Shown here: piece by piece, positions 27,877-36,400 of the stretch
Numbering within the stretch: the stretch's first letter is position 1
Layout: each line of letters starts with the position of its first letter
Assembly (NCBI RefSeq): GCF_025685395.1
Contig: NZ_JAGSYA010000004.1
Location: forward strand, 2,480,001 to 2,544,000
Direction of reading: 5' to 3'
DNA length: 64,000 bases
DNA from: Terriglobus tenax
GTDB lineage: Bacteria > Acidobacteriota > Terriglobia > Terriglobales > Acidobacteriaceae
The notes under the pieces: generated by a model
Told to the model about the DNA's origin: nothing
The model's database searches: none
Seen by the model: the letters and a program-made list of their open reading frames with translations, nothing else
Translations under genes and position numbers: made by a program

Positions 27877-28347
27877 TTAGATCAGTCCAATGGCGCGGCC
27901 CGCAACGCCCACTCCCAGCCATAGGAAAAGCGACACGGCGGCTGTCACACGGGATAGCACCGTTGCCGAACTCCCCAGCGTCAGCACAACCCTGCGGTAC
28001 AGCGTGAAATAGAACAGTACCGCGGCCGCGAGCAGTGCCATCTTCCAGCGGAAGGCGGCGTTGTAGTAGCACTTCAACGCCTCTTCTGAAACCAGGGCGA
28101 TACCTGTCAGCAGCAGCACTGCCAGGCTGCCGAGCAACAGGCGGCTCAGGTCGCGATTCAATACCCGCGGAGATTCCCGTGTGAGAATCACGCCCATCAG
28201 GCGCAGATCCAGGATCAACACCGCCCCGCCAAGCAGGGCAATAGCCAACAGGTGGACTGCTTCCACCGATGCGAAGCCCCAGCGCGAGTTCTGCATGAAC
28301 TGGCCGAGCGAGGAATGAGCAAGAGCGACAAACCAGACGCGAAGCAT
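27877..28347 (-). CDS. DUF6644-like membrane protein, second copy
   Basis: A 156-residue polytopic membrane protein with about four helices. It contains VEAVHLLAIALLGGAVLILDLRLMG near the start, matching the paralogue upstream (ESVHVLAIMLLVG...LDLRMLG), and a shared YRRV motif late. The conserved His in the VH[LV]LAI motif could bind haem or another cofactor, but this is speculation. Ten bases separate it from the paralogue, so it is the last gene of a three-gene operon that starts with DUF6152. ATG 28347 is chosen; an upstream extension is proline-rich and unlikely. Confidence 0.78.
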   Translation of the reverse strand: MLRVWFVALAHSSLGQFMQNSRWGFASVEAVHLLAIALLGGAVLILDLRLMGVILTRESPRVLNRDLSRLLLGSLAVLLLTGIALVSEEALKCYYNAAFRWKMALLAAAVLFYFTLYRRVVLTLGSSATVLSRVTAAVSLFLWLGVGVAGRAIGLI

Positions 28348-28357
28348 GGCAGGCCTT

Positions 28358-28849
28358 TCAGAAGTAAGCAATCGCTCTGCCGGCGACGATAATGCCGCCC
28401 CAAAGCGTAAGTGAGGCAAGCGCGGCGGCACGCGCGCGCCACGGAGAGGTGCGTGCCGTCTCCCACTCCTGCACCCTGCGGTACACCGTGGTATGAAACA
28501 GCAGCGGGTTCAACCCCACCAGCGCCAGCAGAATGATCTTGATGCGGAATGCGGGGTTGCCGTAGTTCTTCGCCGCCTCTGCCCAGAACAGCAGCAGACC
28601 GCTGACAAACATCACCACGAAACCGGACCAGGTGAGTGGAAACACGGCGCGTGAAATACGCGTGACAGGAACCTCGCGCAGCACGATTCCGAGCATGCGC
28701 AGGTCAAGCACCGCAATGGTGCCCACCAGCAGCATGATGGCCAGCACATGCACAGACTCAATAATGGAGAACAGGTATTCTGACTCGCGGATCGCTGTTC
28801 CGATCTGCGAGTCATAGATTACCTGGCATAGATGTTGCAGTTCGGGCAT
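28358..28849 (-). CDS. DUF6644-like membrane protein, first copy
   Basis: A 163-residue protein with about four transmembrane helices at roughly 26-50, 68-92, 102-120 and 140-160. Helix one holds the ESVHVLAIM motif and is followed by VLDLRMLG; FHTTVYRRVQEWE comes later. The paralogue at 27877 shares these. Such proteins are common in Acidobacteria next to DUF6152 genes; their function is not known. The gene lies 38 bases after DUF6152 and 10 bases before the second copy. Confidence 0.8.
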   Translation of the reverse strand: MPELQHLCQVIYDSQIGTAIRESEYLFSIIESVHVLAIMLLVGTIAVLDLRMLGIVLREVPVTRISRAVFPLTWSGFVVMFVSGLLLFWAEAAKNYGNPAFRIKIILLALVGLNPLLFHTTVYRRVQEWETARTSPWRARAAALASLTLWGGIIVAGRAIAYF

Positions 28850-28887
28850 ACCGGATCGGCTCTTTCGACGAAAGAAAACTGCATGGC

Positions 28888-29340
28888 TTACTTGCCTGCA
28901 GGCTTGTTGGTGTTTGGCAGCGCGCCCTGTACTGAGCCATCGTCGCCAGGTCCGCCATCTCCGGGGGTTCCGCCATAGATGCTGCGGCCATCGGGCAACG
29001 TCACGCGGCGTCCATCAATCAGGTGAGAGCCATCCTTCGCGCGGTATCCATCCACGACAATCGTGTCGCCGATGTTCAAATCGCCTTTCTTGAAGCCGCG
29101 GCGGCTCAACGCTCCTGGGCCTGCGCCTTCACATCCCCAGTTCGTAACCTTGCCATCCTTGTCCACAACATCGACGTAGAAGTACGAGTGTGGATTGGTC
29201 CATTCCACGCGGGTCAGTTTGCCAACCAGGCGGACGGGCTTGCTTCCGTCAAATTCCGCGGAAAAGGAGTGGTGGGCGTACGCACTGGCCGTCGCTAGCG
29301 CCAATGCACCAAGAGTTGAGAGAACAAACCTGTTCTTCAT
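28888..29340 (-). CDS. DUF6152 family secreted protein
   Basis: A 150-residue protein with a signal peptide (residues 1-23, ending ASAYA) and a mature start HHSFSAEFD, the hallmark of DUF6152. The middle (VRLVGKLTRVEWTNPHSYFYVDV) and WGCEGAG segments are also typical, suggesting a small periplasmic OB-like beta-barrel. The Gly/Pro/Asp-rich tail is disordered. ATG 29340 has GGAAAGACACC upstream. First structural gene of the minus-strand operon whose leader carries a Cys-rich short ORF and a terminator hairpin. Confidence 0.85.
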   Translation of the reverse strand: MKNRFVLSTLGALALATASAYAHHSFSAEFDGSKPVRLVGKLTRVEWTNPHSYFYVDVVDKDGKVTNWGCEGAGPGALSRRGFKKGDLNIGDTIVVDGYRAKDGSHLIDGRRVTLPDGRSIYGGTPGDGGPGDDGSVQGALPNTNKPAGK

Positions 29341-29378
29341 GGTGTCTTTCCTGTGTTGTGGATTGGGTAGATCGAAAT

Positions 29379-29407
29379 GCAAAAGCCCGTTCACGAGGAA
29401 CGGGCTT
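29379..29407 (-). terminator. terminator hairpin in the leader of the DUF6152 operon (possible attenuator)
   Basis: On the minus strand a 10-bp stem AAGCCCGTTC / GAACGGGCTT with loop CTCGT is followed by TTTTGCATTT. It lies after the Cys-rich leader ORF (29503-29553) and 39 bases before the DUF6152 ATG, with no other gene upstream to terminate. A larger upstream stem (GTAAGAAAGC with GCTTTCTTCTTAC, about 29426-29476) could compete with it. Confidence 0.7.
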
Positions 29408-29502
29408 CGAAAACCTTGCGGAGTAAGAAGAAAGCGAATTCCGGCCAGTGGCCTATGGATTTCGTGCTTTCTTACGCGCGCATGCCTGCGTTGTCCCGTC
29501 CA

Positions 29503-29553
29503 TTACTTCTGGAAGGAGCAACAACAACCCGGCATGCTGAATCGCGAATGCAT
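29503..29553 (-). CDS. cysteine-rich leader peptide of the DUF6152 operon
   Basis: A 16-residue ORF MHSRFSMPGCCCSFQK with three consecutive Cys codons (TGT TGT TGC). Its first ATG (29553) is 7 bases past a -10-like TAGAGT that is 18 bases from a perfect TTGACA, so the message would begin at or next to the start codon (leaderless). An internal ATG at 29535 is the alternative. The peptide is followed by a terminator hairpin and then the DUF6152 gene. The arrangement resembles Cys-codon attenuators known from other bacteria; that it acts here is inference. Confidence 0.6.
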   Translation of the reverse strand: MHSRFSMPGCCCSFQK

Positions 29554-29560
29554 TAGCTGA

Positions 29561-29590
29561 ACTCTAAGTCCAGTTTCTTTCCTGTGTCAA
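29561..29590 (-). promoter_or_regulatory. promoter for the minus-strand leader
   Basis: On the minus strand TTGACA (29590-29585), an 18-base spacer, then TAGAGT (29566-29561). It predicts a start at about 29553-29554, exactly at the ATG of the leader ORF. Confidence 0.65.
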
Positions 29591-29600
29591 GCGAGAGTAC

Positions 29601-29630
29601 TTGACGCCGTGCATGGACTTGCTCTACGTT
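29601..29630 (+). promoter_or_regulatory. promoter for the plus-strand leader
   Basis: TTGACG (29601-29606), an 18-base spacer, then TACGTT (29625-29630). The predicted start is about 29637, the ATG of the plus-strand leader ORF. The two divergent -35 boxes form a dyad TGTCAAG-N8-CTTGACG (29585-29607), a candidate site for a shared regulator. Confidence 0.6.
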
Positions 29631-29636
29631 TGGCTC

Positions 29637-29690
29637 ATGTTCGGCCATTACATGCTGGAACGTACGTGTTGTTGTTGCGCCTGTCGCTAG
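29637..29690 (+). CDS. cysteine-rich leader peptide upstream of 29839
   Basis: A 17-residue ORF MFGHYMLERTCCCCACR with five Cys codons, four of them consecutive. The first ATG (29637) is six bases past the -10-like box, again fitting a leaderless message; an in-frame ATG at 29652 is the alternative. No strong terminator follows before the gene at 29839, so any control could instead be through Rho or translation. The mirrored layout with the minus-strand leader is unlikely to be chance. Confidence 0.6.
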   Translation: MFGHYMLERTCCCCACR

Positions 29691-29838
29691 ACATTCGCGT
29701 CCTCACGTCTGCATGTGTTCGTGTTGGCAATCTCTGTCATACATCCCAATAGCAAAAAAGAAAAAAAGACCTTGTGCGAGCCCTCGTCTCTGTGTGCGAT
29801 GGCGCATCGTTTCAGGTTGACTGGAAAGGGTTTTCCTG

Positions 29839-30738
29839 ATGAAAGCAATCCTGCGCTTGAGTGCATCTGTGTCACTGTCGGTACTTCTCGCTGGCTCTGC
29901 CAGCGTATGGGCTCAGCAGAAGTCCGCAAAGGCACCTGACGTTACCGGCCGCGAGAACTCACCCTTCTCGCGCAATGAAGCTGACCTTCCCAAAGGCCCG
30001 GCGCCCCGCCTCAACGGGCATCCTGACCTCTCCGGTTACTGGATTCCCTCCAGGAAAGACCGGCCAACCGGTAACCTCGGCAAGGACTATCCCGCCTACA
30101 AGCTGCCCTTCACGCCTGCCGGCGAAGCCGCGCTGAAGTACAACCTGGAGCACACCGTCGATCCCGAAGCGGTCTGCATCGTTGGCGGTCTGCCGCGCCA
30201 CAATGCCAGCGGTCTGCCCTTCCAGTTGCTGCAGGGCGCGGACCATGCCGTCTTCCTCTACTGGTACACCACCTACCGTCTTGTACCCTTTGATGGCCGC
30301 AAGCACGCCGAAGATCCTGACCCTTCCTTCTTTGGCGAAGAGATCGGTTCCTGGGAAGGCGACACCTTCGTCATCGACTCCACCGCATTCAAGGAACAGC
30401 GCACCTGGGCTGATGAAAACGCCAATCCGCATAGCGACCAGCAGCATGTCGTCGAACGCTGGACACGTCCTGACATTGGCCACCTTCACGTCGAGATGAC
30501 CGTCACCGATCCCAAGTTCTACACCGAGCCGGTTCACTACCAGCGCACCTGGCTCCTGGGCAAGCCGACGGACGAAGTGAAGGAATACTCCTGCGCTGAA
30601 GACAATGTCGACGCCCCGCACATCGGTCCCGGCCCCGGCCCCATCGGCCCCGATGGACAGCGCGGCTATGGCAAGCTGGCTCCGTTGCCTCCGCCCCCCG
30701 ATAAGAGCCATCCCGCAGTCACAAATATTCCCGACTAA
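29839..30738 (+). CDS. secreted protein of an Acidobacteria-type family, unknown function
   Basis: A 299-residue protein with a signal peptide (residues 1-25, ending SVWAQ). The mature part holds the motif LNGHPDLSGYWIP, a C-rich HTVDPEAVCIVGGLPRHN segment, and a long conserved-looking stretch EEIGSWEGDTFVIDSTAFKE. Proteins with this xGxPDLSGxW opening are frequent in Acidobacteria but have no assigned function. The C-terminus is Pro/Gly-rich. It is 16 bases upstream of a cytochrome c gene and behind the Cys-rich leader, so the two probably form an operon. Confidence 0.8.
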   Translation: MKAILRLSASVSLSVLLAGSASVWAQQKSAKAPDVTGRENSPFSRNEADLPKGPAPRLNGHPDLSGYWIPSRKDRPTGNLGKDYPAYKLPFTPAGEAALKYNLEHTVDPEAVCIVGGLPRHNASGLPFQLLQGADHAVFLYWYTTYRLVPFDGRKHAEDPDPSFFGEEIGSWEGDTFVIDSTAFKEQRTWADENANPHSDQQHVVERWTRPDIGHLHVEMTVTDPKFYTEPVHYQRTWLLGKPTDEVKEYSCAEDNVDAPHIGPGPGPIGPDGQRGYGKLAPLPPPPDKSHPAVTNIPD

Positions 30739-30754
30739 GTGATCTGGACAAGAG

Positions 30755-31144
30755 ATGATGAAACGATTCTTCCTTCTCACCATTCTGGCGGTCTCCACGA
30801 TGGGGGCCGCCACCCCGGACAGGCGTGCCGAGCTGAAGGCCCGTATGGACAAGCTGCAGGATACGCGTGACGATCTGCGCGATGCTCTTGATGCGAAGGA
30901 TGGCGCCAAAGCAGCAACTCTCAGTCGAGACATCGCACAGTTACTTCACGAAGACGAGCCTCTCTGGCAGACCGAAAAATTCGAAGAGGTACGACGCATC
31001 AATCAGGCAACGATCCAGCTTGCGGAGAGGATCCAGTCACAGTCATCCGCAGGAGAAATACAGGGGGCGCTGGAAAGCTATACAGCTCTGCAGAAAAGCT
31101 GCGCTTCCTGCCATGATCGTCATCCGGAACAACAGTTGCCCTGA
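30755..31144 (+). CDS. periplasmic cytochrome c (c'-like)
   Basis: A 129-residue exported protein: signal peptide at 1-19 (ending MGAA), then a helical, charged body and one haem-binding motif CASCH (about 116-120) close to the C-terminus. A single CxxCH at the end of a helical bundle is the cytochrome c' arrangement. It probably carries electrons for, or is matured with, the product of the gene 16 bases upstream. No other haem motif is present. Confidence 0.82.
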   Translation: MMKRFFLLTILAVSTMGAATPDRRAELKARMDKLQDTRDDLRDALDAKDGAKAATLSRDIAQLLHEDEPLWQTEKFEEVRRINQATIQLAERIQSQSSAGEIQGALESYTALQKSCASCHDRHPEQQLP

Positions 31145-31214
31145 ACGAGAGCGGTCCGCAAGCCGGTCACGATGGGAATCCTTCTGGTCGAGAATGATAA
31201 CCAGGTGGAATCGC

Positions 31215-31298
31215 ATGGAACTGAGACACGTCAGAAGCTTTCGCGCTGCCGCAAAGTCGCTCTATCTCTCACAGTCCGCGCACTCTGGCAGTCAGTGA
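31215..31298 (+). pseudogene. remnant of a LysR-type regulator N-terminus
   Basis: The ATG at 31215 starts MELRHVRSFRAAAKSLYLSQ and stops after 27 codons. MELRH-x-RxF is the usual LysR opening and LYLSQSA matches the recognition-helix region (LxxSQPAxS), but about a dozen residues between them are missing. The rest of a LysR gene is absent; the following DNA belongs to a convergent phosphatase gene. I read it as a decayed fragment. Confidence 0.5.
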
Positions 31299-31921
31299 TG
31301 TCCCGCTGGTTGCCAGGAGGGCTGATAGTACTCTCTGACATCCACCACAATGGACCCTGCGGCTCGTGCAGCTACGAGGCCGGTCTCTGAATCTTCAAAG
31401 ACCACGCAGCGATCAGCAGATACGCCGAGCCTGCGTGCAGCTTCCAGGTAGATATCCGGCGCTGGCTTGCCATGGACCACATCTTCGCGCGTAACAATTT
31501 CGTCAAAGCAATCCAGCAGGTGAATGGCTTCCAGGGTCACGATGACATTCGCGCGATTTCCATTGGAGGCTACCGCGAGTGGCATCTTCCCTTTGAACTC
31601 TCGGGCAACCGAGCTGACGACCGTAACCTCCTGCAGCAGGTGCAGATGTTCCCGGAAATACTGCTGATGCTCTGTCAGTACGCGATCTTTGTCCTCGATC
31701 CTGCCCAGCCCCTCAGCCTCAAACTTCTGCAGAAGGGCATCCGCCGTAATCGAGTGGTTCTGATAAAACCACTCCGTGGGAAGCACCAGCCCACGGCGTT
31801 GCAGCGCCTTCTCAAGTCCATACTGATGCGCCAGCATGGTGTCGACAAGGGTCCCGTCGCAGTCGAAGATCAGACCTGACGCTTGAGAAATTGCCTGGGA
31901 GAACGGTGACGTAAAAGTCAT
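31292..31921 (-). CDS. HAD-family sugar-phosphate phosphatase
   Basis: A 209-residue cytosolic HAD hydrolase. Motif I is FDCDGTLVDT (about 19-28) with two nucleophile/acid Asp residues, motif II is VASNGN (about 118), motif III includes KPAPDIYLEAARRLG (about 152) and motif IV is VFEDSETG (about 174). The cap domain is alpha-helical, as in beta-phosphoglucomutase/YqaB-like phosphatases. Its exact substrate cannot be deduced. A plus-strand regulator remnant overlaps its 3' end by a few bases. Confidence 0.88.
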   Translation of the reverse strand: MTFTSPFSQAISQASGLIFDCDGTLVDTMLAHQYGLEKALQRRGLVLPTEWFYQNHSITADALLQKFEAEGLGRIEDKDRVLTEHQQYFREHLHLLQEVTVVSSVAREFKGKMPLAVASNGNRANVIVTLEAIHLLDCFDEIVTREDVVHGKPAPDIYLEAARRLGVSADRCVVFEDSETGLVAARAAGSIVVDVREYYQPSWQPAGHH

Positions 31922-31970
31922 TCTCTCCAGTATAGGTTTGTCATGGAAAAGGACAGTAAAAGCCGAGGCT

Positions 31971-33281
31971 TCACATCGTTGCCGACTGGCGAGGCTCTGT
32001 TCTGAGCGGAAGGATCAACAGTCCGGAAAGCGTCAACGCGATCGCCATCAGCAGATATCCTGCCTGTGAGTTGCCAGTGCGTCCCTGCAGAAAGCCAACG
32101 AAGTAAGTGCCGGTAAAGGATCCAAGCGCGCCCAGGCTATTAATCAGCGCCGTTACTTCACCGGAAACATTGCTCGGCAGCATCTCCGGAATAATCGCAA
32201 AAAACGGTCCATACGGCGCATACATGGCGCCTCCGGCAAGAATCAAAAAGCCAAAGGAAATCCAGAAGCTATGATTTGCCGTCAGGTAGGAACCGAAAAA
32301 GGCAGCGCCTGCAAGCATTAGGAACGGCCATACGAAGTGCGCACGCCTCGCCATGCGATCGGAGAAGTAACTCACCAGCAGCATCAGCACAATGGCAAAG
32401 GCATACGGCAAGGCGCTAAGCAGGCCGGTCATGCCAATGCCCTGCGACGATCCGCTCTTGATCATCACGGGCAGCCAGAGCACAAACCCGTACACGCCCA
32501 CGCTCCACAGGAAATACTGCACGCAAAGCAGAATCACCCGGGGGTTGCGATACGCACTCGTCAGGTTGGCAACCTTCGGCAGCACAGCTTGTTCCCTGGT
32601 CAGGACGTCGCGCAGAGCGGTGGCGCTTTCCGGCGCAACCCAGGATGTTTCTTCGGGGCTGTCGCGGATGACGAGGAACCAGATCACGCCCCAGACCACC
32701 GACGGCATGCCCTCCATCACAAAGGTCATCTGCCATCCGAAGGCCTTGATCATGTACCCGGTTGCGGCGGACATCCATAGCACCGTTACAGGATTGCCCA
32801 GTAACAACAGCGTGTTGGTGCGCGACCGTTCTGACCGCGTAAACCACTTCGTCAGAAGAATCAGCATGGCCGGCAGAATAAAGCTTTCCGCCGCGCCCAG
32901 CAGCAGGCGGTCCAGCGCCAGCACCCAGTACTGTTTGATGACGCCGGTCAGCGAGGCAAGAATGCCCCAGCTCGCCAGGGCCAGCCCTATGAGCAGCCGT
33001 GCAGAACGCTTCCGCGCATAAGCCGCTCCAGGAATTTGAAAGGCAAAGTAGCCGAAGAAGAACAGCGATCCCAGCAGTGCGGACTGCGTCGGTGTAATCT
33101 GCAGCGAATCCGCCAGACCTGCCGCCGCGCCAAATCCATAGTTGGCACGGTCAACATACGCCAGGCTATAGGTCACAAAGACCACCGGCAGAATGTAGTA
33201 CCAGCGCTTCTTCAGGTCCGGATGCGCGGCGAGCTGCTGCGGTGCTGCGCTGGTGCGGGAATCGGTCGCTTCAAATGCCAT
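31971..33281 (-). CDS. MFS transporter, anion:cation symporter type
   Basis: A 436-residue inner-membrane protein with about 12 helices. The early segment TYSLAYVDRANYGFGAAAG and the PEMLPSNVSGEVTALINSLGALGSFTG segment match the ACS branch of the major facilitator superfamily, which takes up organic anions such as sugar acids. The ATG at 33281 fits an AGGGCAGCC upstream; a longer start gives a Cys/Ala-rich non-homologous extension. Divergent from the histidine kinase gene, which might regulate it. Confidence 0.88.
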   Translation of the reverse strand: MAFEATDSRTSAAPQQLAAHPDLKKRWYYILPVVFVTYSLAYVDRANYGFGAAAGLADSLQITPTQSALLGSLFFFGYFAFQIPGAAYARKRSARLLIGLALASWGILASLTGVIKQYWVLALDRLLLGAAESFILPAMLILLTKWFTRSERSRTNTLLLLGNPVTVLWMSAATGYMIKAFGWQMTFVMEGMPSVVWGVIWFLVIRDSPEETSWVAPESATALRDVLTREQAVLPKVANLTSAYRNPRVILLCVQYFLWSVGVYGFVLWLPVMIKSGSSQGIGMTGLLSALPYAFAIVLMLLVSYFSDRMARRAHFVWPFLMLAGAAFFGSYLTANHSFWISFGFLILAGGAMYAPYGPFFAIIPEMLPSNVSGEVTALINSLGALGSFTGTYFVGFLQGRTGNSQAGYLLMAIALTLSGLLILPLRTEPRQSATM

Positions 33282-33476
33282 GGCTGCCCTGTGTGTGACA
33301 AACAGCGCAGCGCAAACCGCGGCTCCTGTGTCGCACGAAAGACTAGCAGCAGCAGGCAACAGTCGCCAAGGCATGCGTCCAGGAGGATGCGGTTGATTGT
33401 GTGTCCACGCGCGTGGAACCTACCCCATCGGGTGATGTTTTGCAGTTTCCGATTGCGGAGTCTAAGCGTACACGCC

Positions 33477-36400
33477 ATGACCTCCTCTTGCTATCCCCCA
33501 GCAGCACCTTTTCCGTCCGCACTGAGAAGCCTTGGACGGCTCAACTCATCAAGCTGCATTCGGAGACTTCGGTGTTGCCTGTTGGCGTGGTGCGCTCTCT
33601 TCGCAGCCACGGCAGCACAGGCGGCGGAGTCGCAGCCACCGCAGCCCCATGTGCTGCAGGGCATGCAGCACATGAACTGGACCGGGCGCGATGGTGCTCC
33701 GGCAAGCGTTATGGCATTTGAACAGAGTGTGGACGGTGCGCTGTGGCTGGGTTCCCGCCAGGGGCTTTATCGTTTTGACGGTTCCGGCTTTCAGCGGATC
33801 TTTGCCGTCGATGATGGGCCCGCCTCTCCTGCCGACATCTATGCGTTGAAGCCGACGCCGAACGGAGATCTCTGGATCGGAAACTTCGTTGCGGGCGTCA
33901 CGCTCCTGCATCACGATGGAACCGTCTCGCGTTTCAGCAAGGGCATTCCACGCGGCGGTGTCACGCAGTTTCTCCAAGCGCCGGACGGTCGTTTCTGGGC
34001 TTCCACGACCATGGGGCTCGCAGCATTTGATGGACACGCATTTCATCCGGTCGGCCCGGAGATGGGCCTGCCCACGAATATGTCCGTCACCTGCATTGTG
34101 CGCGGAGACGGCTCGCTCGTGGTGCGTACCTTTGTCCCCGGCTATTTCACGCTCAGCCCGAACGCAAAGCGGTTTGAGCACCATATGGATACGCTTTCCG
34201 GCTATCTCCCATTCGCGGTCGATCCGGCAGGGCGTTTGTATGAAAGCACCCCGCAAGGGCTCATCGCGATTGAGGATGGCGTGGCAGAACATCGCCGTGT
34301 CCTCTCGTGGCAATACGAGTACGCCGCGCCGGATGTGCGCATCGACAACACAGGTGTGCTGTGGGCAACTGAGCGCGGTGCCGGCATCCTTAAGGTATGG
34401 CCGGATTCTCAAACGCATCTTCTCTCCGAAACCTCTCGCCGCGAGGCGTTCCATGAACGCGACGGCCTGACCTCCGAGCAGGTCATGAGCAACTATGTAG
34501 ATCGCTCCGGAAGCCTGTGGGTGGGTACAGAGCGTGGTGTGGATCGCTTTCACACCAGCGCGCTGGCTCGCGTGGATGAAGGTCTGGATCGCGCCTACCT
34601 TGGTATCGCTCCCGCTGCGGGTGGAAGATTCTGGCTGGTTGGTTTCAGCGGCGGAGCCTGGCTCCGCGATTCCGAGGGCAACCTGAAGCCCTCTGCGGCG
34701 TTGCCCACCACCTTCCGCAAAATCACCTCCGTCACCAGCGAGGAGAAAGGGGGCGTGTGGATTGCCACGGAAGCAGGCGTGGGTCTTCTTACTGAGAAGA
34801 AGTGGACTATGCTGCCATCGTTCTCGAATGCACCTGTAAAGACTGTGACCTCCATGCATGCAGACGGGCACGGTGGCCTCTGGATCGTTGCGTACGGTGC
34901 CGGCGTTGTTCACTGGACAGGCACCACATGGCAGCCGCTCCCGGCTCTGGCCCGTGTGGCGGTTACTTCTATGGCGGTGCTGGGTGATGATGTGATCGTC
35001 GGCACGCGCGATGGCCATGTCATTCGCTGGAACCCTGAGCAGGGCCTTCAAAGTGACCGTGCGCTGGATATGGGATTCGTCACTGCCCTTACACCGGCCC
35101 AGGAAGGCATCTGGATTGGAACGGACAAGGGGATCGGGCTTCTGAACGCAGGCCAGTTTCTGCCTGTGCCCATCAAGGCGAATCCATTTCCGTATCGTAT
35201 CTCCGGCCTTGTTCGTTGCAGCAATGGAGATCTGTGGCTCAACACTCCGGTCGGCGTTATGCATGTCCCGGCACAGCAGGTGCAAGGGGTCCTGCGCCAC
35301 ACGCAGACCTCGGTGGATGCTGACGTTTTCGATTCCTCGGATGGAGTGGAAGGCATTCCTCTGCGATCGTTCCTCACGCCCACCGCACGCGGCCTCGAGG
35401 ATGGCAGCGTGGTTTTCACCACGCAACTCGGCGTTTATCGCATGGATGTAGCAAAGGCCGCGCAACGCGCCATTGCTGAACGACCGATCATCGCCGGCGT
35501 GCGTGCGGACGGCGAGCCGCTTGACCTGCGGCAGATTCAGCTCAAGCCGCATATCCACACGCTTGAAGTGGACTATGGTTCCGTCAGCATTGACGCTCCC
35601 CAGCGTCTCGTCTTCCGCTACCGTCTCCGTGGTGTCGATTACGGCTGGCAGACTGCCGGCAAACGACGGCAGGCAGTCTATACCGACCTTCCGCCCGGGC
35701 AGTATGACTTTGAAGTGCAGGCCTCTTATGATGGCCGACAGTGGAGCCCATCCTCCCAGGGTCTTTCGATGCGCGTACCGCCTGCCTTCCTGCAGCGTTG
35801 GCAGGTCAGGCTGGCTGCTCTCGCCAGTCTGGCCCTTCTGGGCGCCCTGTTCGTGCGCTATCGCCTCCGCCAGGTTTACGAACTCGCGCAGTTACGTTTG
35901 CAGGCGCGTCTTGAAGAGCGTGAGCGCATCGCGCGTGATCTGCACGATACCTTGCTGCAGGCTGTACAAGGCATCATCCTGCGTTTCAGCGCCCTGGCAG
36001 ACACTTCCATCGCCGATGAGAAGCAGCGCGGCGTCATGCATCAGGCCCTGGAGCGCGCGGAAACTGTCGTGCAGGAAGGCCGCGATCGCGTGCGCGATCT
36101 GCGTTCAACTTCAGACTCGCCCGAGGCGCTCGAAAACGCGCTTCGAGATGCCGGCGCGATGCTGTCCATTCAATCCCCGGCTAACATGATCGTCGAGAGC
36201 GAGGGCGACCCGCGACGCTTTCACGCTGTCATGCTGGATGAGCTCTTCTGCATTGGCAGAGAAGCCATCAACAACGCAATTGAGCACGCCGAAGCGCAAA
36301 CCATCTGGTGCAAACTGTCGTATCTTCCCCATGAATTTCAGTTGGTGATTGAAGACGACGGGAAAGGCATGCCCGGCGGCAAGGTCGCTTATAAAGATGG

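Noticed and set aside
33212-33478. Cys/Leu-rich frame on the minus strand over the MFS start region
   Set aside because: It contains DCCLLLL but has no promoter-aligned start and overlaps the true MFS N-terminus; the codon pattern is a shadow of the coding frame.
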